64,000 nucleotides of DNA from Streptacidiphilus sp. PB12-B1b (GCF_014084125.1 NZ_CP048405.1:2604001-2668000), one strand, 5' to 3'. Counted from the first letter of the stretch, positions 26,314 to 35,580 are shown. Numbers and translations: made by a program. Notes: a model not told the origin generated them from the letters alone.

Positions 26314-28107
26314 ATGTTCCGTCGGAGGTCGAGAACCTTACGTCTGTCGGGTGGTCTCCGCCCTAGCCCGGATCCCGGCCGCATCGGTGGCGACCGGGCC
26401 GGGAGCGAGCCGCTCCGAGCTGCTCGCCCGCAGAGGGCGACGGTGGACCCGGCGTCGCAGGTGCAGCGGACCGGCCGCGACACGCCCGGACCGGCCGTCC
26501 TGATTCGTTCCCTCGCCGGGGTGACCGCCGCCGTCGTCATCGGCGCCGGCACCGTCGTGGCCGGTACGGTCACGGCCGGGGCTGCCACCACCAACCTGGT
26601 GGCCAACCCGGGATTCGAGAACGGACTTTCTGGCTGGACCTGCTCCAGCGGCTCCGGCACCACCGTCGGCAGCCCGGTCCACTCCGGCGCCTCCGCACTC
26701 CAGGCCACGCCGACCGGCCAGGACGACGCCCAGTGCGCCCAGACCATCAGCGTGCAGCCCAACTCCCAGTACACGCTGAGCTCCTACGTCCAGGGCAGCT
26801 ACATCTACCTGGGCGCCACCGGCACCGGCCTCACCAGCGCCCCGTCCACCTGGACGCCCAGCAGCTCGTCGTACAGCCAGCTCAGCGTCGGCTTCACCAC
26901 CGGGTCGACCACCACCTCGGTGACCGTCTACCTGCACGGCTGGTACGGGCAGCCCGCCTACTACGCGGACGACGTGGCCCTCACCGGCCCCGCCGGCAGC
27001 AGCCCCCCGCCGACCACCGCGCCGCCCACTACCGCGCCGCCGACCACGGCCCCGCCGACCACCGCGCCGCCGACCACGGCCCCGCCCACTACCGCGCCGC
27101 CCACTACGGCTCCGCCCACTACGGCTCCGCCGACCACGCCGCCGCCGGGCGCCACCTGCGCCGCGAAGCCCAAGCCGACGGGCAAGGTCCTGCAGGGCTA
27201 CTGGGAGAACTGGGACGGCGCCCTCAACGGCGTCCATCCCGGCCTGGGCTGGATCCCCATCACGGACAGCCGGATCGCCGCAAACGGCTACAACGTCATC
27301 AATGCCGCCTTCCCGGTGATCCTCTCGGACGGCACCGTCGAGTGGCAGGACGGCATGGACACCAACGTCAAGGTCCCGACCCCCGCTGAGATGTGCCAGG
27401 CCAAGGCGGCCGGGGAGACGGTCCTGATGTCGATCGGCGGCGCCAGCGCCGGCATCGACCTGAGCTCCAGTACCGTCGCCGACCGGGTGGTGGCGACCCT
27501 CGTCCCCATCCTCAAGGAGTACAACTTCGACGGAATCGACATCGACATCGAGACCGGCCTGACCGGAAGCGGCAACGTCAACACGCTCTCGACCTCCCAG
27601 GCCAACCTGGAGCGCATCATCGACGGCGTGCTGGCCCAGATGCCCGCGGGCTTCGGCCTGACGATGGCTCCCGAAACCGCGTACGTCACCGGCGGCAGCG
27701 TCACCTACGGCTCGATCTGGGGCGCCTACCTGCCGATCATCAAGAAGTACGCCGACAACGGGCAGCTGTGGTGGCTGAACATGCAGTACTACAACGGCAG
27801 CATGTACGGCTGCTCCGGCGACTCCTACGAGGCCGGTACCGTCCAGGGCTTCACCGCGCAGACCACGTGCCTGAACAACGGCCTGGTCATCCAGGGCACC
27901 ACGATCAAGGTGCCGTACGACGAGCAGGTGCCTGGTCTGCCGGCCCAATCCGGCGCGGGCGGCGGCTACATGACACCGAGCCTGGTCAGCCAGTCATGGA
28001 ACGCCTTCGGCGGCGCGCTGAAGGGGCTCATGACCTGGTCGATCAACTGGGACGGCTCACTGGGCTGGACCTTCGGTGACAACGTCAAGACCCTCCAGGG
28101 CCGTTGA
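26314..28107 (+). CDS. Secreted chitinase: carbohydrate-binding module, Thr/Pro linker and GH18 domain
   Basis: A 597-residue exported enzyme. A long basic N-terminal region leads to a hydrophobic signal (about 62-90, VLIRSLAGVTAAVVIGAG). A carbohydrate-binding module (about 92-228, NLVANPGFENGLSGW) is followed by a PPTTA-repeat linker (about 230-275). The GH18 barrel has the catalytic motif DGIDIDIE (406-413), with E413 the proton donor. ATG 26314 has a good site (GGGAAGGGAG, 6 nt away) although the signal then starts late. A DasR-like site at its promoter fits chitin-controlled expression. Confidence 0.93.
   Translation: MFRRRSRTLRLSGGLRPSPDPGRIGGDRAGSEPLRAARPQRATVDPASQVQRTGRDTPGPAVLIRSLAGVTAAVVIGAGTVVAGTVTAGAATTNLVANPGFENGLSGWTCSSGSGTTVGSPVHSGASALQATPTGQDDAQCAQTISVQPNSQYTLSSYVQGSYIYLGATGTGLTSAPSTWTPSSSSYSQLSVGFTTGSTTTSVTVYLHGWYGQPAYYADDVALTGPAGSSPPPTTAPPTTAPPTTAPPTTAPPTTAPPTTAPPTTAPPTTAPPTTPPPGATCAAKPKPTGKVLQGYWENWDGALNGVHPGLGWIPITDSRIAANGYNVINAAFPVILSDGTVEWQDGMDTNVKVPTPAEMCQAKAAGETVLMSIGGASAGIDLSSSTVADRVVATLVPILKEYNFDGIDIDIETGLTGSGNVNTLSTSQANLERIIDGVLAQMPAGFGLTMAPETAYVTGGSVTYGSIWGAYLPIIKKYADNGQLWWLNMQYYNGSMYGCSGDSYEAGTVQGFTAQTTCLNNGLVIQGTTIKVPYDEQVPGLPAQSGAGGGYMTPSLVSQSWNAFGGALKGLMTWSINWDGSLGWTFGDNVKTLQGR
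27004..27141 (+). repeat. Tandem 15-bp repeats encoding the PPTTA linker
   Basis: About nine near-identical copies of a 15-bp unit (CCGCCGACCACCGCG with synonymous variants) encode the Pro-Thr linker of the chitinase. Such arrays change copy number by slippage. Confidence 0.9.
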
Positions 28108-28180
28108 CGCCCCCCTGACGTCCCGCCCCCGGCGCACCCCTGCGCACGGGAACCGCTCACCGACCAGAACCACCCCGCGC

Positions 28181-28213
28181 GGCGACCCGAGCCCAAACCG
28201 GCCTCGGGTCGCC
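28181..28213 (+). terminator. Hairpin terminator after the chitinase
   Basis: A perfect 11-bp stem (GGCGACCCGAG / CTCGGGTCGCC) with an 11-nt loop, 74 nt after the stop. Confidence 0.7.
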
Positions 28214-28424
28214 GTAGGCGGCTGGGCAGGCCGTCGCCGGGGTCGCCACCCGGGACGGCGGCGTCCAGGCAGGCTGCCGCTCGCCGAATAACGGTCCTGA
28301 CGTCGGACCCTGAAGATCTGCTCATGCTCGGCGGCTCCGGTGTGACTGTCGTCAAAGTGTGAGCCGGTCCCCATGCAGAAGATGTGGGTGCGCCTGTGGT
28401 TTTCAACCTCGCGGCTGTGTCCAT
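28214..28424. other. Intergenic stretch, nothing further recognised
   Basis: This is the rest of the 317-bp gap between the chitinase stop and the exonuclease stop. Base composition becomes less GC-rich towards 28430. I see no coding sequence, repeat or RNA gene. Confidence 0.5.
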
Positions 28425-29360
28425 TTACTTTCCGGCGTCGGCGAGGGTGTCGAGGAGGCGTTTGACGGGGGTGGTGAGGTTCCAGCGTTCGGTGAGGTCG
28501 TCGAGGGCGGCGGGGTGGAGGGGTTCGTGGGGGAGGGTGGGGTCGTAGGTGGGGAGGGGGATGTCGGTGGCCACGGCGACGACCTTGGGGGCGACGGCGA
28601 GGTAGGGCGTGGCTTCGGCGAGGCGTCGGCGTTGGGCGGGGGTGATCTTGGACGTGGGGTCGGCTGCGGCGGTCTGGATGGCGGCGAGGTCGCCGTATTC
28701 GGCGATGAGCTTGGTGGCGGTCTTCTCGCCGATGCCGACGACGCCGGGCAGGCCGTCGCTGGGGTCGCCGCGCAGGACGGCGAAGTCGACGTACTGGGCG
28801 CCGGTGACGCCGTACTTGCCGACCAGGAGGGCCTCGTCGGTGAGTTGGAGCGAGCCGACGCCCTTGAGCGGGTAGAGCACCCGCACCCCGCGCGCGTCGT
28901 CCACGAGCTGGAACAGGTCCCGGTCGCCGGTGACCACGTCGACCGGGCCGGGGGCGCGGGTGGCGAGGGTGCCGATGACGTCGTCCGCCTCGTAGCCGGG
29001 GACGCCGACGCGGGCGATGCCGAGGGCGTCCAGGACCGCTTCGATCACCGGCACCTGCGGGGCCAGGGTGTCGGGGGTGTCCTCCGCGCCCTCGGTCGGG
29101 GAGTCGGCGGCGAGCCGGTGGGTCTTGTAGCTCGGGATGAGGTCCACCCGCCACTGCGGGCGCCAGTCGGCGTCCCAGCAGGCGACCAGTTGGTCGGGGG
29201 CGTGGTCCTGGACGAGTCGGGTGATGAACTCCAGCAGCCCGCGCACCGCGTTGACCGGCTGCCCGTCGGGGGAGCGGATCGAGTCGGGGACGCCGAAGAA
29301 CGCGCGGTAGTACAGGCTGGCGGAGTCCAGAAGCATGAGCCTGGGGGCAGGAGCGGTCAT
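28425..29360 (-). CDS. 5'-3' exonuclease (PIN-like / H3TH family)
   Basis: A 311-residue stand-alone homologue of the polymerase I 5'-nuclease domain. The acidic active-site clusters LMLLDSASLYYRAFFG, CWDADW, YEADDVIGTLA and VTGDRDLFQLV are all present. The helix-hairpin region is GDPSDGLPGVVGIGEKTATKL. It should process flaps and RNA primers. ATG 29360 is preferred to a TTG at 29369; there is no Shine-Dalgarno, and CATAGT lies 8 nt upstream, suggesting a leaderless message. Its last 100 codons use less extreme third-position GC than its neighbours. Confidence 0.92.
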   Translation of the reverse strand: MTAPAPRLMLLDSASLYYRAFFGVPDSIRSPDGQPVNAVRGLLEFITRLVQDHAPDQLVACWDADWRPQWRVDLIPSYKTHRLAADSPTEGAEDTPDTLAPQVPVIEAVLDALGIARVGVPGYEADDVIGTLATRAPGPVDVVTGDRDLFQLVDDARGVRVLYPLKGVGSLQLTDEALLVGKYGVTGAQYVDFAVLRGDPSDGLPGVVGIGEKTATKLIAEYGDLAAIQTAAADPTSKITPAQRRRLAEATPYLAVAPKVVAVATDIPLPTYDPTLPHEPLHPAALDDLTERWNLTTPVKRLLDTLADAGK

Positions 29361-29429
29361 AGACTGCAACTATGCCGCACGGGTACGACACCCACCCGGC
29401 GACACCATCGCTTCGGGAGGACGAACCCC

Positions 29430-30326
29430 ATGCCCTGGACCTCAGCCGATGTGCCCGACCAGTCGGGGCGGGTCGCCCTGGTCACCGGTGCCAACAGCGG
29501 TCTGGGCCTGGCGACCGCCACGGTGCTCGCGCAGCGCGGTGCGACGGTCGTGCTGGCCTGCCGCAACCCGGTCCGGGCGCGGGAGGCGGCGGACCGGATC
29601 GGCGGCCGTACCGAGCTGCTGGAGCTGGACCTGGCCTCGCTGGCGTCGGTCCGGGCGGCGGCCGAGGAACTCCACCGCCGGCACGACCGGCTCGACCTGC
29701 TGGTCAACAACGCCGGGGTGATGGTCCCGCCGCACCGGCGCACCGCCGACGGCTTCGAACTCCAGCTCGGCACCAACCACTTGGGGCATTTCGCGCTCAC
29801 CGGCCTGCTCCTGGACCTGCTGCGGGACGTCCCCGGCTCGCGGGTGGTGGTGCTCAGCAGCCTGGCGCACCGGATCGCCCGGCACGGCATCAACTTCGCC
29901 GACCTGCAGTACGAGCGCCGCTACAACCGGGTGGAGGCGTACGCGCAGTCCAAGCTGGCCAATCTGATGTTCATGTACGCCCTGCAGCGCCGCCTGGCCG
30001 GTTCGGACGCCCGGACCATCGCGCTGGGCGCGCACCCCGGCTACTCCGCGACCGAGCTGACCCGCTACCTGCCCAAGCCGCTGCAGGCCGCCAACCGGAT
30101 GATGCTCGGGCCCGTCTCGCAGCCGCCGGAGCGCGGCGCGCTGTGCCCGCTGCGCGCGGCCACCGACCCCCGGGCCATGGGCGGCCACTACTACGGCCCG
30201 GACGGGCCGTTCGAGATCCGCGGCTGGCCGGTGCTGAAGGCGGCGGCCGCGGCCGCGCACGACGAGGCGGTGCAGGAACGGCTCTGGACGGTCTCGGAGC
30301 AGCTGACCGGCGTCGCCTACGCGTGA
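29430..30326 (+). CDS. Short-chain dehydrogenase/reductase (retinol dehydrogenase-like)
   Basis: A 298-residue NAD(P)-dependent oxidoreductase. The Rossmann motif TGANSGLG lies at about 19-26, NNAG at about 93-96, the catalytic serine in VVVLSSLAH, and Y171xxxK175 (YAQSK) follows. The QLGTNHLGHFALT segment is typical of the WWOX/retinol dehydrogenase-like group. ATG 29430 follows GGGAGGACG. Its stop overlaps the converging amidotransferase gene by 10 bp. Substrate unknown. Confidence 0.9.
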   Translation: MPWTSADVPDQSGRVALVTGANSGLGLATATVLAQRGATVVLACRNPVRAREAADRIGGRTELLELDLASLASVRAAAEELHRRHDRLDLLVNNAGVMVPPHRRTADGFELQLGTNHLGHFALTGLLLDLLRDVPGSRVVVLSSLAHRIARHGINFADLQYERRYNRVEAYAQSKLANLMFMYALQRRLAGSDARTIALGAHPGYSATELTRYLPKPLQAANRMMLGPVSQPPERGALCPLRAATDPRAMGGHYYGPDGPFEIRGWPVLKAAAAAAHDEAVQERLWTVSEQLTGVAYA

Positions 30327-31099
30327 ACCGCCGCGGTCGCCTGCGCTTGTGCCGGCGTCGCCTGCGCCTGCGCCGCCTCCGGCCGGGCGGCGCCTGGGCC
30401 TGCGCCTGCGGCCTGCACCAGGGCCCGGGTCAGGCGCAGGTCCGTGCCCTGCTCCGGGTGCCACTGGACGCCCAGGGCGAAGCCGCCCGGCAGCTCCACC
30501 GCCTCGGTGGTGCCGTCCAGCGCGCGGGCGCAGGGGACCAGCCCGTCGCCGAGCCGGCGCACCGCCTGGTGGTGGTAGGTGGGGACGTCCAGGGCGGCCT
30601 CGCCGAGGACCCCGGCCAGCCGGGTGCCCGGGGTCGGGGTGACCGGGTGGCTCGCGTACGCGCCGTAGCTGGGGGAGTGGCCGTCGTGCCCGACCAGGTC
30701 GGGCAGGTGCTGGGTGAGGTCGCCGCCGAGGGCCACGTTGAGCAGCTGCATGCCCCGGCAGATGCCCAGCAGTGGCAGGCCGCGCCGTAGCGCGGCGGTC
30801 AGCAGGGCCAGCTCCCAGGCGTCGCGGGCGGTGGGCGGGTGGTCGGTGTGCGGGCCGGGCTGCTCGCCGTAGCGGGCCGGGTCGACGTCCGGGCCGCCGC
30901 TGATGACCAGGGCGTCCAGCCGGGCCACGGCCTCGTCCGCGACGGCCGGGTCGTCGGGGGGCAGCAGCGCGGCGATGCCGCCGGACTCCTGCACCAGCCG
31001 TGGGTACTGGACCGGCAGCAGCACGGCGGACTGCTGCTGCCAGACGCTCCAGCTCGCTTCGGCGAAGTAGGTGGAGACACCGATCAGTGGACGGGGCAC
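30317..31099 (-). CDS. Class I glutamine amidotransferase-like gamma-glutamyl hydrolase (PuuD family)
   Basis: A 260-residue peptidase C26 family enzyme. The nucleophile C114 lies in GICRGMQ, and H214/E216 in WHPEQ complete the triad. Family members hydrolyse gamma-glutamyl amides such as gamma-glutamyl-GABA, which fits the adjacent glutamine synthetase-like gene. The last 25 residues are an Ala/Gln repeat tail. GTG 31099 follows GGGAG by 7 nt. It lies 77 nt downstream of the GntR regulator and is probably co-transcribed with it. Confidence 0.88.
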   Translation of the reverse strand: MPRPLIGVSTYFAEASWSVWQQQSAVLLPVQYPRLVQESGGIAALLPPDDPAVADEAVARLDALVISGGPDVDPARYGEQPGPHTDHPPTARDAWELALLTAALRRGLPLLGICRGMQLLNVALGGDLTQHLPDLVGHDGHSPSYGAYASHPVTPTPGTRLAGVLGEAALDVPTYHHQAVRRLGDGLVPCARALDGTTEAVELPGGFALGVQWHPEQGTDLRLTRALVQAAGAGPGAARPEAAQAQATPAQAQATAAVHA

Positions 31100-31176
31100 G
31101 GCAGGGATCTCCCGAAGGTGTCGGAGGTCGTCGGGTCGTCGGGGCGGTGGGGTCGTCGGGCGTCGCGTCGACGGGG

Positions 31177-31917
31177 TCAGCTGAGGAAGCCGCGCAGGAG
31201 GGCGGCGCTGCCGGCCAGGTGCTCCCGCATGGTGCTGCGGGCGCGGTCGGGGTCGCCGCCGAGGATGGCGTCCACCAGCTCGGCGTGTTGCTGCTCGGAG
31301 TGCTCCAGGTTGGGCGGCAGCAGCGGTATGCAGTCCAGCAGCTCGTTGACGGTGGCGCGGACGGCGGCGTACTGCGCGGCGACCGAGGGCGAGCCGCAGA
31401 GGTCGGCGATGGCGAGGTGGAGCCGGGTGTCGTGGCGGCGGTAGTCGCCGAGCCCGGCGGCGCGGGTGCCGGCCAGGCAGTCCCGCAGGCGCTGGGCGTC
31501 GGCGCCGACCGGGGGCCTGGCCGCGCACAGCTCGGCCGCGCCGACCTCCAGCACCTCGCGGAAGAGCAGGGTGTCCTCGAGTCGGTCGCCGAGCTGCGAG
31601 GCCCGGCAGCGCAGTTCGGTGCCGGTGCGGGGGGCGGCGGCGTCCGGCGCGTGGCGGACGAAGGCCCCGCCGTAGCGTCCGCGCCGGATCTCGACCATGC
31701 CGGTGTCCTTGAGCACCGCCAGGGCCTCGCGCAGGGTGACCCGGCTCACCTGGAGCCGCTCGGCGAGGTCGCGCTCGGACGGCAGCCGCTCGCCTTCGGA
31801 CACCAGTCCGAGGTGGATGAGCTGCAGCAGCCGGTGAATGGTTTCTTCGAACGCGTTGCCCGACCGGATCGGCCGCAACGCGCCCGCCAGCGGGTCCTGG
31901 CCCACGGTGTCCGTCAT
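31177..31917 (-). CDS. GntR-family (FadR subfamily) transcriptional regulator
   Basis: A 246-residue regulator. The winged helix (about 20-90) contains LPSERDLAERLQVSRVTLREAL, and the all-helical FCD effector domain (about 105-240) keeps metal-site histidines in YRRHDTRLHLAI. It is divergent from the glnA4-like operon and upstream of the amidotransferase. An imperfect palindrome lies between them (31937-31958), so it probably controls both directions. The effector may be a gamma-glutamyl or amine intermediate, which is inference. ATG 31917 is chosen by conservation of the N terminus. Confidence 0.92.
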   Translation of the reverse strand: MTDTVGQDPLAGALRPIRSGNAFEETIHRLLQLIHLGLVSEGERLPSERDLAERLQVSRVTLREALAVLKDTGMVEIRRGRYGGAFVRHAPDAAAPRTGTELRCRASQLGDRLEDTLLFREVLEVGAAELCAARPPVGADAQRLRDCLAGTRAAGLGDYRRHDTRLHLAIADLCGSPSVAAQYAAVRATVNELLDCIPLLPPNLEHSEQQHAELVDAILGGDPDRARSTMREHLAGSAALLRGFLS

Positions 31918-31936
31918 GGCCACCCCCTTCCGCTTC

Positions 31937-31958
31937 AATGGTACAAGGACATACCTTT
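31937..31958. promoter_or_regulatory. Candidate FadR-type operator
   Basis: AATGGTA (31937-31943) and TACCTTT (31952-31958) pair at 6 of 7 positions around an 8-nt centre. The site is 20 nt from the regulator start and 40 nt from the synthetase start. GGTA/TACC half-sites are typical of FadR-subfamily operators. Confidence 0.55.
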
Positions 31959-31998
31959 GGACAGCCCCACCTGCCCGCACACGCCTGGAGGCGCCACC

Positions 31999-33360
31999 GT
32001 GAGCGAACGCCAACCACCCTTGAGCGTTCACGACCTACGCAACCTCGTCGTCTCGGGGGAGATCCACACCGTCGCCCTCGCCTTCACCGACATGCAGGGC
32101 CGATTGCAGGGCAAGCGGTTCGCGGCCGGCTTCTTCCTGGACGAGGTGCTCGCCCACGGCAGTGAGGGCTGCGCCTACCTGCTCGCCGTCGACGTCGAGC
32201 TGAACACCGTCGACGGCTACCCCATGGCCTCCTGGGACACCGGCTACGGGGACTTCGCCCTCGTCCCCGACCTGTCCACGCTCCGGCGCACCCCCTGGCA
32301 GCCCGGAACCGCCCTGGTCACCGCCGACCTCGCCTGGCTGGACGGCGCGCCGGTCACCGCCTCGCCCCGGCAGATCCTGCGTCGGCAGCTGGAGCGGCTG
32401 GCCGAGCACGGGCTCACCGCCTGGGCCGGCACCGAGCTGGAGTTCATCGTCTTCCGCGACAGCTACGAGGACGCCTGGAAGCGCGGCTACCACGAGCTCA
32501 CCCCGGCCAACCAGTACAACGCCGACTACTCGCTGCTGGCCACCGCCCGGATCGAGCCGCTGCTGGCCCGCATCCGCAACGAGATGGGCGCGGCCGGGAT
32601 GGTCGTGGAGTCCGCCAAGGGCGAGTGCAACCTGGGCCAGCACGAGATCGCCTTCCGCTACGACAACGCGCTCACCACCTGCGACCAGCACAGCGTCTAC
32701 AAGACCGGGGCCAAGGAGATCGCCGCCCAGCAGGGCGTCTCGCTGACCTTCATGGCCAAGTTCAACGAGCGCGAGGGCAACAGCTGTCACATCCACCTCT
32801 CGCTGCGCGACACCTCCGGGATGCCGGTCTGCGCCGGACCGGACGGGGAGATGTCCCCGCTGATGCGGCACTTCCTGGCCGGGCAGCTGGCCGCCATGCG
32901 CGAGCTCACCCTCTTCTACGCGCCCAACATCAACTCCTACAAGCGCTTCCGGCCCGGCTCCTTCGCGCCGACCGCCGTCGCCTGGGGGCGCGACAACCGC
33001 ACCTGCTCGCTGCGGGTGGTCGGCCACGGCCCCTCGCTGCGCATGGAGAACCGGGCCCCGGGCGGCGACGTCAACCCGTACCTGGCGGTGGCCGCGATGA
33101 TCGCCGCCGGACTGCACGGCATCGAACGGCAGTTGGAGCCCGCCGAGCCCTGTACCGGCAACGCCTACACCGCCGACTACGCCCACCTGCCCGGCACCCT
33201 GCGCGAGGCCGCCGCACTGTGGTCCGGCAGTGAAATCGCCGAGGCGGCCTTCGGAAAGGACGTCGTCCAGCACTACCTGACGATGGCTCAGGTGGAACTG
33301 GACGCCTACGACAGCGCCGTCACCGACTGGGAGCGCAAGCGCTCCTTCGAACGAATGTGA
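31999..33360 (+). CDS. glnA4: Glutamine synthetase-like gamma-glutamyl amine ligase (GlnA4 type)
   Basis: A 453-residue GS-I fold enzyme. It has a beta-Grasp domain (about 10-100) and a catalytic domain with ELEFIVF, CNLGQHEIAFRYDNAL, HIHLSL and the RMENRAPGGDVNPYLA block. Such enzymes ligate glutamate to amines rather than ammonia. In Streptomyces coelicolor the gene at this syntenic place, GlnA4, makes gamma-glutamylethanolamide; assignment here rests on neighbourhood. GTG 31999 follows CTGGAGG. It overlaps the dehydrogenase start by 4 nt. Confidence 0.88.
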   Translation: MSERQPPLSVHDLRNLVVSGEIHTVALAFTDMQGRLQGKRFAAGFFLDEVLAHGSEGCAYLLAVDVELNTVDGYPMASWDTGYGDFALVPDLSTLRRTPWQPGTALVTADLAWLDGAPVTASPRQILRRQLERLAEHGLTAWAGTELEFIVFRDSYEDAWKRGYHELTPANQYNADYSLLATARIEPLLARIRNEMGAAGMVVESAKGECNLGQHEIAFRYDNALTTCDQHSVYKTGAKEIAAQQGVSLTFMAKFNEREGNSCHIHLSLRDTSGMPVCAGPDGEMSPLMRHFLAGQLAAMRELTLFYAPNINSYKRFRPGSFAPTAVAWGRDNRTCSLRVVGHGPSLRMENRAPGGDVNPYLAVAAMIAAGLHGIERQLEPAEPCTGNAYTADYAHLPGTLREAAALWSGSEIAEAAFGKDVVQHYLTMAQVELDAYDSAVTDWERKRSFERM

Positions 33361-34748
33361 GCAATCGTCAGATGACCGACGAGCAGAGCCCGTTGATCGT
33401 GCTCAACCCGGCCACGGAAGAGGCCGTCGCCACCGTCCCCGGCACCACGCCGGAACAGGTGGACGCCGCCGTCGCCCGCGCCGCCCAGGCCCAGCGCGGC
33501 TGGGCCGCCCTCGCCCCCGCCGACCGGGCCAGACTGCTCCGCCGCTTCGCCGACACCGTCGACTCCCACCTCGACGAACTCGCCGAGCTGGAGGTGCGCG
33601 AGGCCGGCCACACCCGGGGCAACGCCCGCTGGGAGGCGGGCAACGTCCGCGACCTGCTGGAGTACGCCGCCGCCGGGGTCGAGCGACTGATCGGCCATCA
33701 GATCCCGGTGGCGGGAGGCCTGGACGTCACCTTCCACGAGCCGCTCGGCGTGGTCGCGGTGATCGCACCCTGGAACTTCCCCATGCCCATCGCCGCATGG
33801 GGCTTCGCCCCCGCGCTGGCCGCAGGCAACGCCGTACTGCTCAAACCCGCCGAGACCACCCCGCTGACCGCCCTGCGGCTGGCCGAACTCGCCCTCACCG
33901 CAGGGCTTCCGGAGCACCTGCTGCAGGTGCTCCCCGGCCACGGCACGGTCACCGGCCGCGCCCTGACCGGCCACCCGGGCGTGCGCAAGGTGGTCTTCAC
34001 CGGCTCCACCCCGGTCGGCAAGGAGATCATGGCCCGCTGCGCCGGGCAGCTCAAGCGGGTCACGCTGGAACTCGGCGGCAAGAGCCCCAACATCGTCTTC
34101 GCCGACGCCGACCTGGAGCGCGCCGCCGCCAGCGCCCCCATGGCCTTCCTCGACAACGCCGGGCAGGACTGCTGCGCCCGCACCCGCATCCTGGTCCAAC
34201 GCGAGGTCTACGACGACTTCCTGGCACTGGTCGCGCCCGCGATCGAGGCCGTGCGGGTGGGCGACCCGGCCGACCCCGCCACCGAGATGGGCCCGCTGAT
34301 CTCCGCCCGCCAGCTCGCCCGGGTCAACGGCTACCTCACCCCGGACGCACCCGTCGCCGCCCAGGGCAAGGCCCCCGCCGGGCCCGGCTTCTGGTGCGCG
34401 CCGACGCTGCTCGCCCCCGACGACCCCGGCAGCCCCGCCGCCGTCGAGGAGATCTTCGGGCCGATCGCCGTCGTCCTGCCCTTCACCGACGAGGCCGACG
34501 CGCTGCGCCTGGCCAACGCCACCCGCTACGGCCTCTCCGGCTCCATCTGGACCCGCGACCTCGGCCGGGCGCTGCGGATGGCCCGGGGCGTCGAGGCGGG
34601 CAACCTGTCGGTCAACTCCCACAGCTCCGTGCGCTACTGGACCCCTTTCGGGGGCTTCGGCGAGTCCGGCCTCGGCCGCGAACTCGGCCCCGACGCCCTC
34701 GCGCACTTCACCGAGACCAAGAACGTCTTCATCAGCACAGAGGAGTAG
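33357..34748 (+). CDS. Aldehyde dehydrogenase
   Basis: A 463-residue NAD(P)-dependent enzyme. PWNFPMPI binds the cofactor, FTGSTPVGKEI is the Rossmann loop, the general base Glu lies in LELGGKSPN, and C272 in GQDCCART is the nucleophile. It is translationally coupled to the ligase (GTGA overlap), so it probably oxidises the aldehyde made from a gamma-glutamylated amine or ethanolamine. The GTG at 33357 or an ATG at 33372 may start translation. The SDR gene follows after 9 nt. Confidence 0.93.
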   Translation: MSNRQMTDEQSPLIVLNPATEEAVATVPGTTPEQVDAAVARAAQAQRGWAALAPADRARLLRRFADTVDSHLDELAELEVREAGHTRGNARWEAGNVRDLLEYAAAGVERLIGHQIPVAGGLDVTFHEPLGVVAVIAPWNFPMPIAAWGFAPALAAGNAVLLKPAETTPLTALRLAELALTAGLPEHLLQVLPGHGTVTGRALTGHPGVRKVVFTGSTPVGKEIMARCAGQLKRVTLELGGKSPNIVFADADLERAAASAPMAFLDNAGQDCCARTRILVQREVYDDFLALVAPAIEAVRVGDPADPATEMGPLISARQLARVNGYLTPDAPVAAQGKAPAGPGFWCAPTLLAPDDPGSPAAVEEIFGPIAVVLPFTDEADALRLANATRYGLSGSIWTRDLGRALRMARGVEAGNLSVNSHSSVRYWTPFGGFGESGLGRELGPDALAHFTETKNVFISTEE

Positions 34749-34757
34749 AGCCCACCC

Positions 34758-35543
34758 ATGACCGACAACGAGATCGTCTGCCGACGCCTGGTCGGCCGCA
34801 CCGCCGTCATCACCGGCGCGGGCAGCGGCATCGGCCTGGCCACCGCGCGCCGCCTCGCCGGTGAGGGCGCGAACGTGGTCTGCGCCGACATCGACGAGAC
34901 CGCCGGCAAGGCCGCCGCCGAGGAGGTCGGCGGGCTGTTCGTCCGGGTCGACGTCACCGACGCCGACCAGGTCGAGGCGCTGTTCAAGGCCGCGTACGAC
35001 ACCTACGGCAGCGTCGACATCGCCTTCAACAACGCCGGCATCTCGCCGCCCGACGACGACTCCATCCTGACCACCGGCATCGACGCCTGGCGCCGGGTCC
35101 AGGAGGTCAACCTGACCTCCGTCTACCTGTGTTGCAAGGCGGCCCTGCCGTACATGCAGCGGCAGGGCAAGGGCTCGATCATCAACACCGCCTCGTTCGT
35201 GGCGGTGATGGGCGCGGCCACCTCGCAGATCTCCTACACCGCGTCCAAGGGCGGGGTGCTGGCGATGTCCCGGGAGCTGGGCGTGCAGTTCGCCCGCGAG
35301 GGCATCCGGGTGAACGCGCTGTGCCCCGGCCCGGTCAACACCCCGCTGTTGCAGGAGCTGTTCGCCAAGGACCCGAAGCGCGCCGCCCGCCGCCTGGTGC
35401 ACATCCCCCTCGGCCGCTTCGCCGAGCCGCAGGAGATCGCCGCCGCCGTGGCCTTCCTGGCCAGCGACGACTCCTCGTTCATGACCGCCAACGAGTTCCT
35501 CGTGGACGGCGGTATCGGCGGGGCGTACGTCACCCCGCTGTAG
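34758..35543 (+). CDS. Short-chain dehydrogenase/reductase
   Basis: A 261-residue classical SDR. TGAGSGIGLA is the cofactor site, with an acidic residue after the second strand (CADID) that favours NAD. NNAG follows, then the catalytic Y160xxxK164 (YTASK), and a DGGIGGAYVT end. It is the third gene of the operon with the ligase and dehydrogenase and may act as the alcohol dehydrogenase step of amine-alcohol breakdown. It reads into a hairpin shared with the converging glycosyltransferase. Confidence 0.92.
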   Translation: MTDNEIVCRRLVGRTAVITGAGSGIGLATARRLAGEGANVVCADIDETAGKAAAEEVGGLFVRVDVTDADQVEALFKAAYDTYGSVDIAFNNAGISPPDDDSILTTGIDAWRRVQEVNLTSVYLCCKAALPYMQRQGKGSIINTASFVAVMGAATSQISYTASKGGVLAMSRELGVQFAREGIRVNALCPGPVNTPLLQELFAKDPKRAARRLVHIPLGRFAEPQEIAAAVAFLASDDSSFMTANEFLVDGGIGGAYVTPL

Positions 35544-35556
35544 GCCGACCGCCTGT

Positions 35557-35580
35557 GGCCCCGGCTACCCGGCCGGGGCC
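35557..35580. terminator. Bidirectional hairpin between converging genes
   Basis: GGCCCCGG (35557-35564) pairs with CCGGGGCC (35573-35580), overlapping the glycosyltransferase stop codon. Confidence 0.6.

Noticed and set aside
29360-29390. GTGTCGTAC-N8-CATAGT upstream of the 5'-3' exonuclease as a damage promoter
   Set aside because: Too few matches in both boxes; the spacing alone is not enough.
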